A DNA stretch of 64,000 bases from Ancylomarina salipaludis (GTDB lineage: Bacteria; Bacteroidota; Bacteroidia; Bacteroidales; Marinifilaceae), in contig NZ_SAXA01000013.1 of NCBI RefSeq assembly GCF_004122035.1, forward strand, positions 58,374 to 122,373. Direction: 5' to 3'. This document shows positions 1 through 8,727 of this stretch, piece by piece; positions within the stretch are counted from its first letter, which is position 1, and every line of letters begins with the position of its first letter. The notes under the pieces were generated by a model, which was not told the DNA's origin, searched no databases, and saw nothing but the letters and a program-made list of their open reading frames with translations. The translations under genes and the position numbers were made by a program.

Positions 1-983
1 CAAGTAGCACAACGGGACTATTCGGTCAATACTCCCATAAATTAAACAGCTTAAGCATTTCATTGGGAGGTCGATTCGACTATTATGAAATTAAAGATAA
101 ATCCAATGATAGTGAAGGTCAAAACATTAACAAATCGGGTCGTGTTTTCAGTCCAAGAGTAAATATTCTGTATGATATTCTTCCTGAATTACAATTCCGT
201 TTAAGCTACTCTCAGGGCTATAGAGCACCACAAATTTTCGATGAAGACTTACATATTGTTTCATCTACAACCCAAAGAATCATCCATAAAAACAGCCCTG
301 GGCTGAAAAAAGAAACCAGTCACTCCTATATGACATCTTTGGACTATAATACAAAAATTGGTTCCACTAAAGTTGGCTTCTTAATTGAAGGCTTTCATAC
401 CAAATTGAATGATGCCTTTGTAAATGTAGCTTCAGAGCCTGATGCAAATAAAATCGTTTATTACACCAGAACAAACGCTGAAAATGGAGCCGTGGTCTAT
501 GGCATAAATACAGAATTGAATATTATTCCATCAAATACCTTCTCATTAACAGCTGGTTTTACGTCGCAAAAAAGCAGGTATAAAAAAGCTCAGGATATTT
601 CATTTGGGAAAAAAGAATTTATGCGAACACCTAATAATTATGGTTTCATAACTATAGATTGGGACTTTTCAGAGAAATGGTGCTTATCAACCTCAGGGAA
701 TTATACTGGTAAAATGTACCTACCCTACTACGGTAACACAATTCCAAACCCTATAGAGGGAGAGTTAAGAGAGAGTTCATCCTTTATGGACCTTGGAACC
801 AAAATAGAATACACAACTAAGATTAATAAAGCAGACGTTCAGTTTTGGGCTGGTATTAAAAATATTTTCAATGCCTATCAAAATGATTTTGACATCAATA
901 TAGATCGAGACCCAAACTATGTTTATGGTCCTGGAACCCCCAGGACTGTAAGTTTTGGTATTAAACTGGGCAACTTACTGTAA
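1..983 (+). CDS. TonB-dependent outer-membrane receptor, C-terminal part (cut by window edge)
   Basis: The reading frame is open from the first bases of the window, so the gene begins upstream; a TTG at 63 is only an internal codon. What remains (about 327 residues) is the C-terminal half of a TonB-dependent receptor barrel. It has alternating aromatic beta-strand segments, the 'YSQGYRAPQIFDEDL' turn typical of these receptors, and the family's C-terminal region 'GIKNIFNAYQ...YGPGTPRTVSFGIKL'. Such receptors import siderophores, cobamides, metals or glycans across the outer membrane using TonB/ExbBD energy. The plug domain that would suggest the ligand is missing. The lack of SusD- or SusC-like features points to a siderophore/metal or cobalamin receptor rather than glycan uptake, but this is inference. 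A clear terminator follows. Confidence 0.88.
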   Translation, partial: SSTTGLFGQYSHKLNSLSISLGGRFDYYEIKDKSNDSEGQNINKSGRVFSPRVNILYDILPELQFRLSYSQGYRAPQIFDEDLHIVSSTTQRIIHKNSPGLKKETSHSYMTSLDYNTKIGSTKVGFLIEGFHTKLNDAFVNVASEPDANKIVYYTRTNAENGAVVYGINTELNIIPSNTFSLTAGFTSQKSRYKKAQDISFGKKEFMRTPNNYGFITIDWDFSEKWCLSTSGNYTGKMYLPYYGNTIPNPIEGELRESSSFMDLGTKIEYTTKINKADVQFWAGIKNIFNAYQNDFDINIDRDPNYVYGPGTPRTVSFGIKLGNLL

Positions 984-1006
984 ATCTACTCTCATATAAA
1001 TATAAA

Positions 1007-1041
1007 GGTCGTAACAAACTGGATTTGTTGCGGCCTTTTTC
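1007..1041 (+). terminator. Intrinsic terminator after TonB receptor
   Basis: A 12-bp stem (ggtcgtaacaaa paired with tttgttgcggcc, two G-U pairs) with a short loop is followed by a run of T. It lies 23 nt after the receptor stop codon. Confidence 0.85.
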
Positions 1042-1170
1042 TTTATCAGCCTATCATTTTTTCAACCTGTTTTTGTTCCTGATTAAAAACACCCAATCCA
1101 TCCATAGCATTTACAGAATAAAAGCTATTTTTAGCTTTTCTAAAAAGCTAATCATTTAAACACAATAAAC

Positions 1171-2199
1171 ATGAACAAACGAGGATTTGCCAGCGACAAT
1201 TTTTCAGGTGTTTTGCCTGAGGTAATGGAAGCCATTCAAAAGGTTAATTACGGTCACTCTATGGCCTATGGAGGTGATCCTTATACCGCTGCAGCAATAG
1301 ATAAATTCAAAGAGCTGTTTGGTCATGATATCGATGTTTATTTTGTTTTTAACGGGACTGGTGCCAATGTAATTGGTTTATCAACCCTAACTCAATCGTG
1401 GAATTCAGTCATTTGTCCTTCAACGGCTCACATACAAGTTGACGAATGTGGCGCCCCCGATAAGCTTACTGGCTGCAAATTTATCCCTATTGAAGTAAAA
1501 GATGGTAAACTGACACCCGAATTGATTAAAACACAACTTCACGGTTTTGGCTTTGAACACCATTCGCAACCTAAGGTAATTTCAATCACCCAATGTACGG
1601 AGTTAGGAACGGTTTATACCCCTGAGGAAATTAAAGCCATTTGCGATTTGGCCCACAAGCACGATATGTATGTGCACATGGATGGGGCACGCCTGGCTAA
1701 TGCTGTAGCGAGTTTAGATGTTGACGTGAGAGAAATCACCAACAAAGCCGGTGTTGATGTTTTAAGTTTCGGCGGAACAAAAAATGGCATGATGCTTGGC
1801 GAAGCCGTGATTTTCTTCAATCCTGAACTTTCAAAAAATGCCAAATACGTTCGTAAACAAAGCATGCAGCTTTGCTCAAAAATGAAATACATTGCCTGTC
1901 AGTTCGAAGCTCTGTTAACAGATGACCTTTGGTTAAAAACCGCTCGTCATGCCAATAAAATGGCGAAGCTTTTAGAACGTGAAGTTCGAAAAATTGATAC
2001 CATTCAAATCACTCAAAAGGTTCAATCCAATGGTATTTGGGCAATCATTCCAAAAGATAAAATTGAAAAACTTCAAAACGAATACTTCTTCTGGATTTGG
2101 GACGAACATAAAGGTGAAGTCAGATGGCTGTGTTCTTTTGACACCACCGAAGATGATATTAATGGCTTTGTTGCTTTACTCAAAAAAGAACTTTGCTAA
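1171..2199 (+). CDS. ltaE: Low-specificity L-threonine aldolase (PLP enzyme)
   Basis: This 342-residue protein is a fold-type I PLP enzyme of the threonine aldolase/beta-eliminating lyase family, close to the usual length. It cleaves L-threonine or L-allo-threonine to glycine and acetaldehyde in the cytoplasm. Visible family motifs are the N-terminal 'ASDNFSGVLPEV', the phosphate-binding region 'FNGTGANVIGL', the 'HMDGARLANA' aspartate that contacts the pyridine nitrogen, and the Schiff-base lysine K204 in 'SFGGTKNGMM'. The start is the ATG at 1171; no Shine-Dalgarno sequence is present, as usual in this phylum. murB begins 27 nt after the stop without a terminator between, so the two are probably co-transcribed. 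Substrate stereospecificity cannot be told from sequence. Confidence 0.9.
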   Translation: MNKRGFASDNFSGVLPEVMEAIQKVNYGHSMAYGGDPYTAAAIDKFKELFGHDIDVYFVFNGTGANVIGLSTLTQSWNSVICPSTAHIQVDECGAPDKLTGCKFIPIEVKDGKLTPELIKTQLHGFGFEHHSQPKVISITQCTELGTVYTPEEIKAICDLAHKHDMYVHMDGARLANAVASLDVDVREITNKAGVDVLSFGGTKNGMMLGEAVIFFNPELSKNAKYVRKQSMQLCSKMKYIACQFEALLTDDLWLKTARHANKMAKLLEREVRKIDTIQITQKVQSNGIWAIIPKDKIEKLQNEYFFWIWDEHKGEVRWLCSFDTTEDDINGFVALLKKELC

Positions 2200-2226
2200 A
2201 CATTTAAGATTAATTAAAAACGATAC

Positions 2227-3240
2227 ATGGCTATCCTACACAAAAACTACTCTTTAAAAGCTTATAATACCTTTGGTATTGATGCCAAAGCCAATTACTT
2301 TTTTCAATTCGATACCGTTGACGAAATTCAGTCTTTTTTAAATGACAACACACTTGAAAACGTCAATTACCTGATTCTTGGCGGAGGTAGCAACCTCCTG
2401 TTTACAGATGATTATGACGGTTTAGTTCTGCACCCGAATATCAAGGGCATCAAAATTATCGAAGAAAATGATGATTCGGTTTTAGTTAAAGCAGGTGCCA
2501 ACGAAGATTGGGACGAATTTGTAGCCTGGGCAGTTGAAAACAATTATGGTGGAATCGAAAACTTATCGAATATTCCCGGGGTTGTTGGTGCAGTACCCGT
2601 TCAAAACATTGGTGCTTACGGCGTAGAAGCTTGCCATGTAGTTGAAAAATTGGATGCCATATCGATAGAAAGTAAAAAACAAGTTGAATTTCAAAACTTT
2701 CATTGTGAATTCGACTATCGCGACTCTATATTTAAAAAGGAATACAAGAACCTTTTCATCATCACCCATGTCTATTTCCGATTAACTAAAAAGCCAGAGT
2801 TTAATTTAGAATATGGGGCTATTAAAAAGGAGCTGGAGAACTACAATGAGGTCAATCTTAAAAATATACGGGAAGTCATCATCAAAATCAGAGAATCGAA
2901 ATTACCCGATCCTGAAGTGATTGGTAACGCAGGTTCATTTTTCAAGAATCCAATTGTTGAAACTCGATTTGCAGAGAAATTGTTAGCTAAATATCCTAAT
3001 TGCCCAAATTACGAAGTGGATAACAAAAACACCAAGCTTGCTGCAGGCTGGTTAATTGAACAATGCGGCTGGAAAGGCAAACAAGTTGGACAGGCAGGTG
3101 TGCACAAAGATCAGGCTCTTGTTCTGGTAAACCTGGGCAATGCTAAAGGCTACGAAGTTCTTCGACTTGCCAACGACATCAAGAAATCAGTTTTGATCAA
3201 ATTTGGTGTTAAATTAGAGATGGAAGTCAACGCAATTTAA
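2227..3240 (+). CDS. murB: UDP-N-acetylenolpyruvoylglucosamine reductase
   Basis: MurB catalyses the NADPH-dependent reduction that yields UDP-N-acetylmuramic acid, the second committed step of peptidoglycan precursor synthesis. At 337 residues it matches the longer type I (Escherichia coli-like) enzyme. FAD-binding motifs are visible: 'LILGGGSNLLF' near residue 58 and 'PGVVGAVPVQNIGAYGVE' near 116. The type I active-site segments are 'DYRDSIFK' and the serine in 'GNAGSFFKNP', which protonates the substrate. The start ATG at 2227 follows the threonine aldolase gene by 27 nt. Its only functional neighbour is mltG, a cell-wall hydrolase that converges on it. Confidence 0.95.
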   Translation: MAILHKNYSLKAYNTFGIDAKANYFFQFDTVDEIQSFLNDNTLENVNYLILGGGSNLLFTDDYDGLVLHPNIKGIKIIEENDDSVLVKAGANEDWDEFVAWAVENNYGGIENLSNIPGVVGAVPVQNIGAYGVEACHVVEKLDAISIESKKQVEFQNFHCEFDYRDSIFKKEYKNLFIITHVYFRLTKKPEFNLEYGAIKKELENYNEVNLKNIREVIIKIRESKLPDPEVIGNAGSFFKNPIVETRFAEKLLAKYPNCPNYEVDNKNTKLAAGWLIEQCGWKGKQVGQAGVHKDQALVLVNLGNAKGYEVLRLANDIKKSVLIKFGVKLEMEVNAI

Positions 3241-3260
3241 GTTGATTAATAAAAGACAAA

Positions 3261-3294
3261 AAAAGAGTGATTATTACAAATCACTCTTTTTTTT
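3261..3294. terminator. Bidirectional terminator between murB and mltG
   Basis: A perfect 12-bp inverted repeat (aaaagagtgatt / aatcactctttt) has a T-run on the plus side and an A-run upstream that becomes a T-run on the minus strand. It can end both converging transcripts. Confidence 0.88.
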
Positions 3295-3331
3295 GCCCTT
3301 AGGCTCTTTTGACTTTTTAGACTTTCAAACC

Positions 3332-4402
3332 TTATCTGAAAATTCTCTCCTTATTCAAGGCGCGTTGGTATTTCTCAGCATTCTTATTATGCTCTCTCAG
3401 ACTACGGGCAAAAACATGGTAACCATTAAACTCCGGACTGGCGCAAAAATAAATATACTTGTGTTTTTCAAAATTTAAAACAGCCTCAATGCCCGCAATA
3501 GAAGCCTGTCGAATGGGCCCTGGAGGCAAACCTGCATACTTGTATGTATTGTAAGGTGACTTAATCGCCTTATGCTTATTAAGCACACGACGCATACTAA
3601 AATCACCCCAGGCAAACTTAAGAGTCGGATCGGCATCCAATTTTATACCTCTTTTCAATCGATTCAAATACACTCCGGCAACCCGTGCTTTCTCATCATT
3701 TTTTGTGGTTTCTTCATCAACAATAGAAGCCAGTGTACTGATTTGTATTGGGTTCAAATTCAGATCCGAGGCCTTTTTCATACGATCTACATTCCAAAAC
3801 TTCACATATTCCTGATACATCCGTTCTGTAAACGACTTGGCCGTCATATTCCAATAAACCTGGTACGAATTTGGTATGAAAAGCCCAATAACCGTTTCCG
3901 GCTTAAAACCATAAGGCTTAATATTAGCCTCATCCTTCAGAAAATTCAAAATACTCAACGAATCGGCTTCGATCTGTTTCCCGATTTTCCCGGCAAACTC
4001 TTCCAAAGTTCTCGTATTATTAAACGTTAAGTTAACAGGTGCTTGATGTCCTGATCGTAAAAGATTAACCAAATCATTATTACTAATTCTGTTTTCAATT
4101 CGATATCTTCCAGCTTTCACAGATTCGCCGTAATGCTTCTTTTCCATCACCCACTTCAATGATGCCAGATTAACAACACTCTTGCTCTCTTCAAAGATAT
4201 GAATCACCGTTTCCATATCTGCCCCCGATGGTATATGAATAAACAGTTCCGTTTTCTCCCCCAAATCAATATTAGATGAAAAAATATTACGGTAGTATTT
4301 TATTAAAACAGTTCCAGCAACAACGAATAAAATAAAAATCGCATAAAGTGCATATTTTAGCTTTTTCGACTGAAGCTCCTCAAGTCTAAATAGATTGATC
4401 AT
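3332..4402 (-). CDS. mltG: Endolytic murein transglycosylase MltG
   Basis: MltG (YceG family) is an inner-membrane lytic transglycosylase that cleaves nascent glycan strands and so limits their length. The frame extends upstream to 4534, but the ATG at 4402 is the better start. From there the protein (356 residues) has a short cytoplasmic leader, one membrane helix at about residues 17-36, then the periplasmic LysM-like and catalytic regions. The catalytic glutamate lies in 'LASIVDEETTKNDE', followed by the family motifs 'VAGVYLNRL', 'LDADPTL' and 'SPYNTYKYAGLPPGPI'. The preceding 44 residues look like translated leader, with no family similarity. The gene converges with murB and shares its terminator. 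Confidence 0.93.
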   Translation of the reverse strand: MINLFRLEELQSKKLKYALYAIFILFVVAGTVLIKYYRNIFSSNIDLGEKTELFIHIPSGADMETVIHIFEESKSVVNLASLKWVMEKKHYGESVKAGRYRIENRISNNDLVNLLRSGHQAPVNLTFNNTRTLEEFAGKIGKQIEADSLSILNFLKDEANIKPYGFKPETVIGLFIPNSYQVYWNMTAKSFTERMYQEYVKFWNVDRMKKASDLNLNPIQISTLASIVDEETTKNDEKARVAGVYLNRLKRGIKLDADPTLKFAWGDFSMRRVLNKHKAIKSPYNTYKYAGLPPGPIRQASIAGIEAVLNFEKHKYIYFCASPEFNGYHVFARSLREHNKNAEKYQRALNKERIFR

Positions 4403-4540
4403 ATTTTTTTGTTTACAGGTCCTCTCTTTACCCACAAATTTATACAAATAATTAAGTTTATCAACACCTCTGTCGATTTCTGCAAGACAGATTCCCTGTA
4501 GAAATAAAGACAAACAATAGGTCAGAGTTTTCAAATAAAT

Positions 4541-4548
4541 TATCTTTG
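4541..4548 (+). promoter_or_regulatory. Bacteroidota -7 element before the M14 peptidase
   Basis: TATCTTTG fits the phylum's TAnnTTTG -7 consensus and lies 37 nt before the ATG at 4586. The -33 TTG is not clear, so this is a probable rather than complete promoter. Confidence 0.5.
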
Positions 4549-4585
4549 GTTACCGATATAAAAACGACAACAAAAAACACATAAT

Positions 4586-5713
4586 ATGAAAATCAACTCC
4601 AATTTTGATAGTGGTAATATCAAGGTGATCGATTGCAGTAAGGCTACAGATATTCAACTCGAAATCAATAAAGATACCCATTCCGATTTCTTCCAGTGGT
4701 TTCATTTCCGTTTGCAAGGCGCACAAAATCAAACCTGTAAAATGCGAATCATAAACGCTTCTGAAGCTTCATATCCTGAAGGCTACGAGGGCTATTATGC
4801 AGCAGCATCGTACGATAAAGAAACTTGGTTTAGAGTACCCAGTACCTATGATGGCAAAGAATTGGTAATTGAACACACACCCGAGTTCAACTCTGTGTTT
4901 TACGCCTACTTTGCTCCATATAGCTACGAACAGCATCTTAATTTGGTTCACAATGCACAACTATCACCTGAGTGCGAACTCGTCTCAATAGGCGAAACCA
5001 TTCAAGGTCGCGATATCGACATGCTGATTGTTGGTGAAGATGCACCCGAAAAGAAAAAAATCTGGGTGATCGCACGTCAGCATCCTGGTGAATCAATGGC
5101 CGAATGGTTTATGGAGGGTATGATTGGAAAGCTGCTTGACGAAGACGACGCTGTTTCGAGAACCCTATTAAGCAAAGCGGTGTTCTACATTGTTCCGAAT
5201 ATGAATATCGATGGTAGTATTCTGGGTAATTTAAGATCGAATGCTGCGGGTGCCAACCTAAATCGTGAATGGGCCGAGCCAAAATTGGATTTCAGTCCTG
5301 AAGTTTATCATGTGCGTAACATGATGGACCAATACGGTTGTGATTTAAATATCGATGTTCATGGTGACGAGGCACTACCTTACAACTTTATTTCAAGTAT
5401 AGAAGGGATCCCATCTTTCGACGAAAGACTAAAAAATCTTTTAGAAAAATTCACGCAGTCGTGGATGGCCTCATGTCCTGATTTCCAAGACACTCACGGG
5501 TACCCAAAGAACGAGCCAGGGCAAGCCAACTTAGCAATCTGTTCAAAACATATTGGGGAACGATTTAAATGCTTATCTTTGACCATCGAAATGCCATTTA
5601 AGGATAATAATGATCTTCCTGATCCTGAATTTGGATGGTCTCCTGAGCGAAGTCTTTTGTTTGGAGAATCAGTTTTACATCCAATCCTACAGGTTGTTGA
5701 TCAACTAAGATAA
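4586..5713 (+). CDS. M14-family zinc carboxypeptidase (cytosolic carboxypeptidase-like)
   Basis: This 375-residue protein has the two-part build of the CCP/Nna1-like M14 subfamily: an N-terminal beta-sandwich of about 120 residues ('SDFFQWFHFRLQGA') followed by the carboxypeptidase domain. Zinc ligands are visible as 'ARQHPGESMAEWF' (H, E) and the later histidine in 'NIDVHGDEALP'. The 'NMNIDGSILGNLRSNAAGANLNREW' region holds the substrate-binding Asn-Arg, and the catalytic glutamate is in 'LTIEMPF'. No signal peptide is present, so it acts in the cytoplasm. Bacterial members trim C-terminal residues from peptides or modified proteins; the true substrate is unknown. It stands alone between two terminators. 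Confidence 0.88.
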   Translation: MKINSNFDSGNIKVIDCSKATDIQLEINKDTHSDFFQWFHFRLQGAQNQTCKMRIINASEASYPEGYEGYYAAASYDKETWFRVPSTYDGKELVIEHTPEFNSVFYAYFAPYSYEQHLNLVHNAQLSPECELVSIGETIQGRDIDMLIVGEDAPEKKKIWVIARQHPGESMAEWFMEGMIGKLLDEDDAVSRTLLSKAVFYIVPNMNIDGSILGNLRSNAAGANLNREWAEPKLDFSPEVYHVRNMMDQYGCDLNIDVHGDEALPYNFISSIEGIPSFDERLKNLLEKFTQSWMASCPDFQDTHGYPKNEPGQANLAICSKHIGERFKCLSLTIEMPFKDNNDLPDPEFGWSPERSLLFGESVLHPILQVVDQLR

Positions 5714-5744
5714 TAAAGACATATACACTCTGTATATTACTCAG

Positions 5745-5788
5745 AAAAGGCCTCATCTACGCTTCCTGGATGTGGCCTTTTCGCTTTT
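5745..5788. terminator. Terminator after the M14 peptidase
   Basis: A 12-bp stem (aaaaggcctcat / atgtggcctttt) with a 13-nt loop, followed by T-rich sequence. It may serve both this gene and the converging kinase gene. The right half recurs word for word near 13264. Confidence 0.75.
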
Positions 5789-5842
5789 TATGATTTATTC
5801 GATACCCCTATTTTCTCTAAGATCAACCCAAGCCTTTAAACA

Positions 5843-7192
5843 CTAAAACTGTAAAATAAATTCAGTCTTGTTCTGGGGTTTTGAAGTGACCGAAATACTT
5901 CCATCGTGTAATCTCATGATTTGCCGAGCCAGATTCAAACCAATACCTGACCCTTTTTCTTTTGTCGTAAAAAATGGTGTAAATATATTGTTCATTATAT
6001 CATCGGGTATGCCTACTCCATTATCCATAATCTTGATACAACTCACCGGATTCGATTCATCAACAGATAATTTGATCTGTTTGAATGCCATCCCTTCAAG
6101 AGCATGAATTGAATTTCGAACCAAATTAATAAGTACTTGTGTTATCAACTTCTCATCTGCAATCAGTTCTTGTGCCTCGTCATTCACAGACACTGTAAAC
6201 TCAATACCTTCCAATTGACATTCCTCACGAAACAACATTTCGATATGCTCGAACAATTTAACAACAGAAAACAATTCAAAACGAGCATTAGGCAACTGAG
6301 TTAAGTTTTTATATTCATCAACAAAAGAAATGAGTCCCTTACTGCGTTTTCGAATTGTTTTTAAACCCAATAAACTATTCGAGATGACTTCTTCACTCAT
6401 TGAAGATTGAGAATCTCGCACATCATTTCGTTCATACAAATCAATTAAGCTGCTAGAAAGTAAAGAAATCGGGCTTACCGAGTTTATAATTTCATGTGTG
6501 AAAACACGAATTAATTTATTCATGGCTTCCATTTCGCCTTTATCAATTTCGCTTTTGATATCCTGAAAAGAAATTAATTTCATTGATTCGTTTTCCAATC
6601 GAAAATCAACGGCTTTTATGGCCAATTTTAAAAGCCTATTTTCTATCAAATAGTTTTGTAAATTCTGTTTTTCTGTCTTCAGTTGAACTAAAAAGTCAGG
6701 GAAGCCATTCTCCAGACAAGATAGCTCCGAAATATTCTGAAAATCATCAAGTCTAAAAAGATCTTTGAAAGCCTTATTACACAAGCGAACATTTCCCATA
6801 CCATCGAAGGCCAACAAACCAATACCAACCAATTGTATGGTATGCTGAAAAAAAACAAAATCCTTTTCTTTTTCTATTTTAACCTTTCCAAATGCATGAA
6901 TGATTTGATTGAAGCTTTTATGTATGTTTCTAAAAGCCTTATCCTCTTTTTGCTGATTAAATACCAGCGTTGAATCCTGATATTGAAAGGCATTGAAGAA
7001 CTTTGATAAATCGCGATTGGTTTTATTTATATAATAAATCAGGTAAATAATTTGTATAATCCATAAAGCTACAAGACTGTAAGTTGTAACGAGCATATAC
7101 ATCTTGGAACGTACGTATAAAAACAGCAAAGGCGTGATTGATAACAAAATAACTTGAATAATAATCGATATGTAGAATCTTTTATAAATCAT
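5843..7192 (-). CDS. Membrane sensor histidine kinase (NtrY/AtoS-type)
   Basis: The 449-residue kinase has two N-terminal membrane helices (about residues 8-26 and 33-54) with almost no periplasmic loop, so it probably senses within the membrane or cytoplasm. A PAS-like segment follows at about 105-215 ('GLLAFDGMGNVRLCNKAF'). The phospho-accepting histidine is H233 in 'VFTHEIINSVSPI', and the C-terminal HATPase domain carries the N box 'NLVRNSIHAL', 'DNGVGIP' and 'GSGIGLNLARQI'. Its start overlaps the end of the upstream response regulator gene by 11 nt, so the two are translationally coupled partners. The expected role is phosphorylating the NtrC-type regulator and so switching on the sigma-54 ABC operon on the other side. 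Confidence 0.92.
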   Translation of the reverse strand: MIYKRFYISIIIQVILLSITPLLFLYVRSKMYMLVTTYSLVALWIIQIIYLIYYINKTNRDLSKFFNAFQYQDSTLVFNQQKEDKAFRNIHKSFNQIIHAFGKVKIEKEKDFVFFQHTIQLVGIGLLAFDGMGNVRLCNKAFKDLFRLDDFQNISELSCLENGFPDFLVQLKTEKQNLQNYLIENRLLKLAIKAVDFRLENESMKLISFQDIKSEIDKGEMEAMNKLIRVFTHEIINSVSPISLLSSSLIDLYERNDVRDSQSSMSEEVISNSLLGLKTIRKRSKGLISFVDEYKNLTQLPNARFELFSVVKLFEHIEMLFREECQLEGIEFTVSVNDEAQELIADEKLITQVLINLVRNSIHALEGMAFKQIKLSVDESNPVSCIKIMDNGVGIPDDIMNNIFTPFFTTKEKGSGIGLNLARQIMRLHDGSISVTSKPQNKTEFILQF

Positions 7193-8555
7193 ATTTTTTT
7201 ATTTTGTCATATAAGGTAGATCGGTTGATTCCAAGTTCCTTTGCAGCCAAACTCATATTGCCTCCTGTATGCTTAATTGCCTGTTCTATCAAAAGCTTCT
7301 CATTCTCTGTTAAGTTGAAACTGTCTGTTTTTCGCTTTGTACTCATAGCTCCCTCTCCTAGTAAAATATCAGAAGCTGTTAATTTCTCAGTATTAGACAG
7401 AATCACCGATTTCTCAATAATGTGTTGAAATTCCCTAATGTTTCCTGGCCAGGTATATTGTGTCAATTTCTTTATTGCTGATTTCTCAAAATGCACGATC
7501 TTCTTTTTGTATAAGTCAGCATACTTTTGAAGAAAAAAATCTGCCAATTCAGGAATATCCTCTATCCTTTCACGCAAAGGCGGCAAGGTTATCGCAATGG
7601 TATTCAAACGATAGAGTAAATCTTCGCGAAAAGTACCTTTAGCAACCATTTCAAATAAATCACTATTAGTTGCAGCAACAATACGCACATCAACATCGAC
7701 AGATGAATTCCCGCCAAGTGGCACAATTTGTTTATTTTGAATGGCGGTTAACAACTTTGTTTGCAAATGCATAGGCACATTACCAATTTCATCTAAAAAT
7801 AAAGTTCCACCAGATGCCAATTCAAATCGTCCCATACGATCTTCTTTTGCATCGGTAAAAGCACCTTTTTTATAACCAAATAATTCACTTTCGAACAGAC
7901 TCTCGCTTAGAGCACCCAAATCCAGATGCACAAACACCTGATCTGATCGATCAGACAGCAAATGAATTTCCCGGGCAATCAATTCTTTTCCCGTTCCATT
8001 TTCGCCCACAAGTAAAATATTTGCTTCGGTTTTTGCCACCTTATCAAGGGTTCTAAACACCTCTTTCATAGCATCTGACTTCCCTCTAACAAACTGACTA
8101 TTTTTATTTATATGATGATTAATTTGTTTTTGTTTTTCCTTTAAACCCCTTATTTCGAGTTTAGATATTCGCAATTTATAAGCAGCTAAAAGAGTCGATA
8201 AAATCTTATTTTCATCCCATGATTTTTGAACAAAGTCAACAGCTCCTTCTTTCATTGCTTTTACTGCCAACTCAACATCCCCATAAGCTGTAATCAGAAC
8301 AACACAGGCATTCGAATCGAACTCCATAATTCGTTTCAACCAATACAGCCCCTCATTGCCCGAATTTACACCAGCTTTAAAATTCATATCCAGCATGTAA
8401 ACATCATACACCTCACCCTCTAGCTTCGATAACATCTGATTGGGATTCCTTATAGTATCAATTTTCGAAAAGTGTCTATTGAGATACAACTTAAATGCAA
8501 AAAGAAGCTCCTCGTTATCATCTATTATTAAAAGTTTTCCTTTTCCAGACATCAA
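7182..8555 (-). CDS. Sigma-54-dependent NtrC-family response regulator
   Basis: The 457-residue protein has the full NtrC layout. A receiver domain spans residues about 7-120 (acidic pair D12/D13, phospho-acceptor D56, K111). A central AAA+ domain covers about 150-385 with Walker A 'VGENGTGKELIA', the sigma-54 contact loop 'GAFTDA' and Walker B 'GGTLFLDEIG'. A C-terminal Fis-type helix-turn-helix contains 'MSLAAKELGINRSTLYDKI'. It should bind an upstream activating site as an oligomer and open sigma-54 promoters. The divergent intergenic region holds both a perfect 19-bp palindrome (8612-8630) and a -24/-12 promoter (8683-8698), its likely target. Either of the two adjacent initial methionines could be the start. 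Confidence 0.95.
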   Translation of the reverse strand: MMSGKGKLLIIDDNEELLFAFKLYLNRHFSKIDTIRNPNQMLSKLEGEVYDVYMLDMNFKAGVNSGNEGLYWLKRIMEFDSNACVVLITAYGDVELAVKAMKEGAVDFVQKSWDENKILSTLLAAYKLRISKLEIRGLKEKQKQINHHINKNSQFVRGKSDAMKEVFRTLDKVAKTEANILLVGENGTGKELIAREIHLLSDRSDQVFVHLDLGALSESLFESELFGYKKGAFTDAKEDRMGRFELASGGTLFLDEIGNVPMHLQTKLLTAIQNKQIVPLGGNSSVDVDVRIVAATNSDLFEMVAKGTFREDLLYRLNTIAITLPPLRERIEDIPELADFFLQKYADLYKKKIVHFEKSAIKKLTQYTWPGNIREFQHIIEKSVILSNTEKLTASDILLGEGAMSTKRKTDSFNLTENEKLLIEQAIKHTGGNMSLAAKELGINRSTLYDKIKKYDL

Positions 8556-8611
8556 TAATCAATTAAAATTCTGTGGAAAAGTAATCATATTGTTGTAATT
8601 ACCGACAGCTT

Positions 8612-8630
8612 GTGTTGGATATTCCAACAC
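8612..8630. promoter_or_regulatory. Palindromic upstream activating site for the NtrC-type regulator
   Basis: A perfect inverted repeat, gtgttgga-tat-tccaacac, lies 53 nt upstream of the -24 element and 57 nt upstream of the regulator's own start codon. Its position and symmetry fit an enhancer-binding-protein site; its use by this regulator is inferred. Confidence 0.7.
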
Positions 8631-8682
8631 TAAAACATAAAACAAAATCATAACAAACTGTTCTACAAACTACTTAACACTA

Positions 8683-8698
8683 TGGCATAGAATCTGCT
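8683..8698 (+). promoter_or_regulatory. Sigma-54 (-24/-12) promoter of the ABC operon
   Basis: The sequence tggcatagaatctgct has GG at 8684-8685 and GC at 8696-8697, separated by exactly 10 nt as the sigma-54 consensus TGGCAC-N5-TTGC requires. It lies 30 nt before the ATPase ATG, next to a sigma-54 activator gene. Confidence 0.78.
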
Positions 8699-8727
8699 TA
8701 AACTATAGAAACATAAAAAAAACTAAA

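Noticed and set aside
3242..3478. 78-codon plus-strand frame after murB
   Set aside because: It runs through the terminator and antisense to the end of mltG, with no supporting features.
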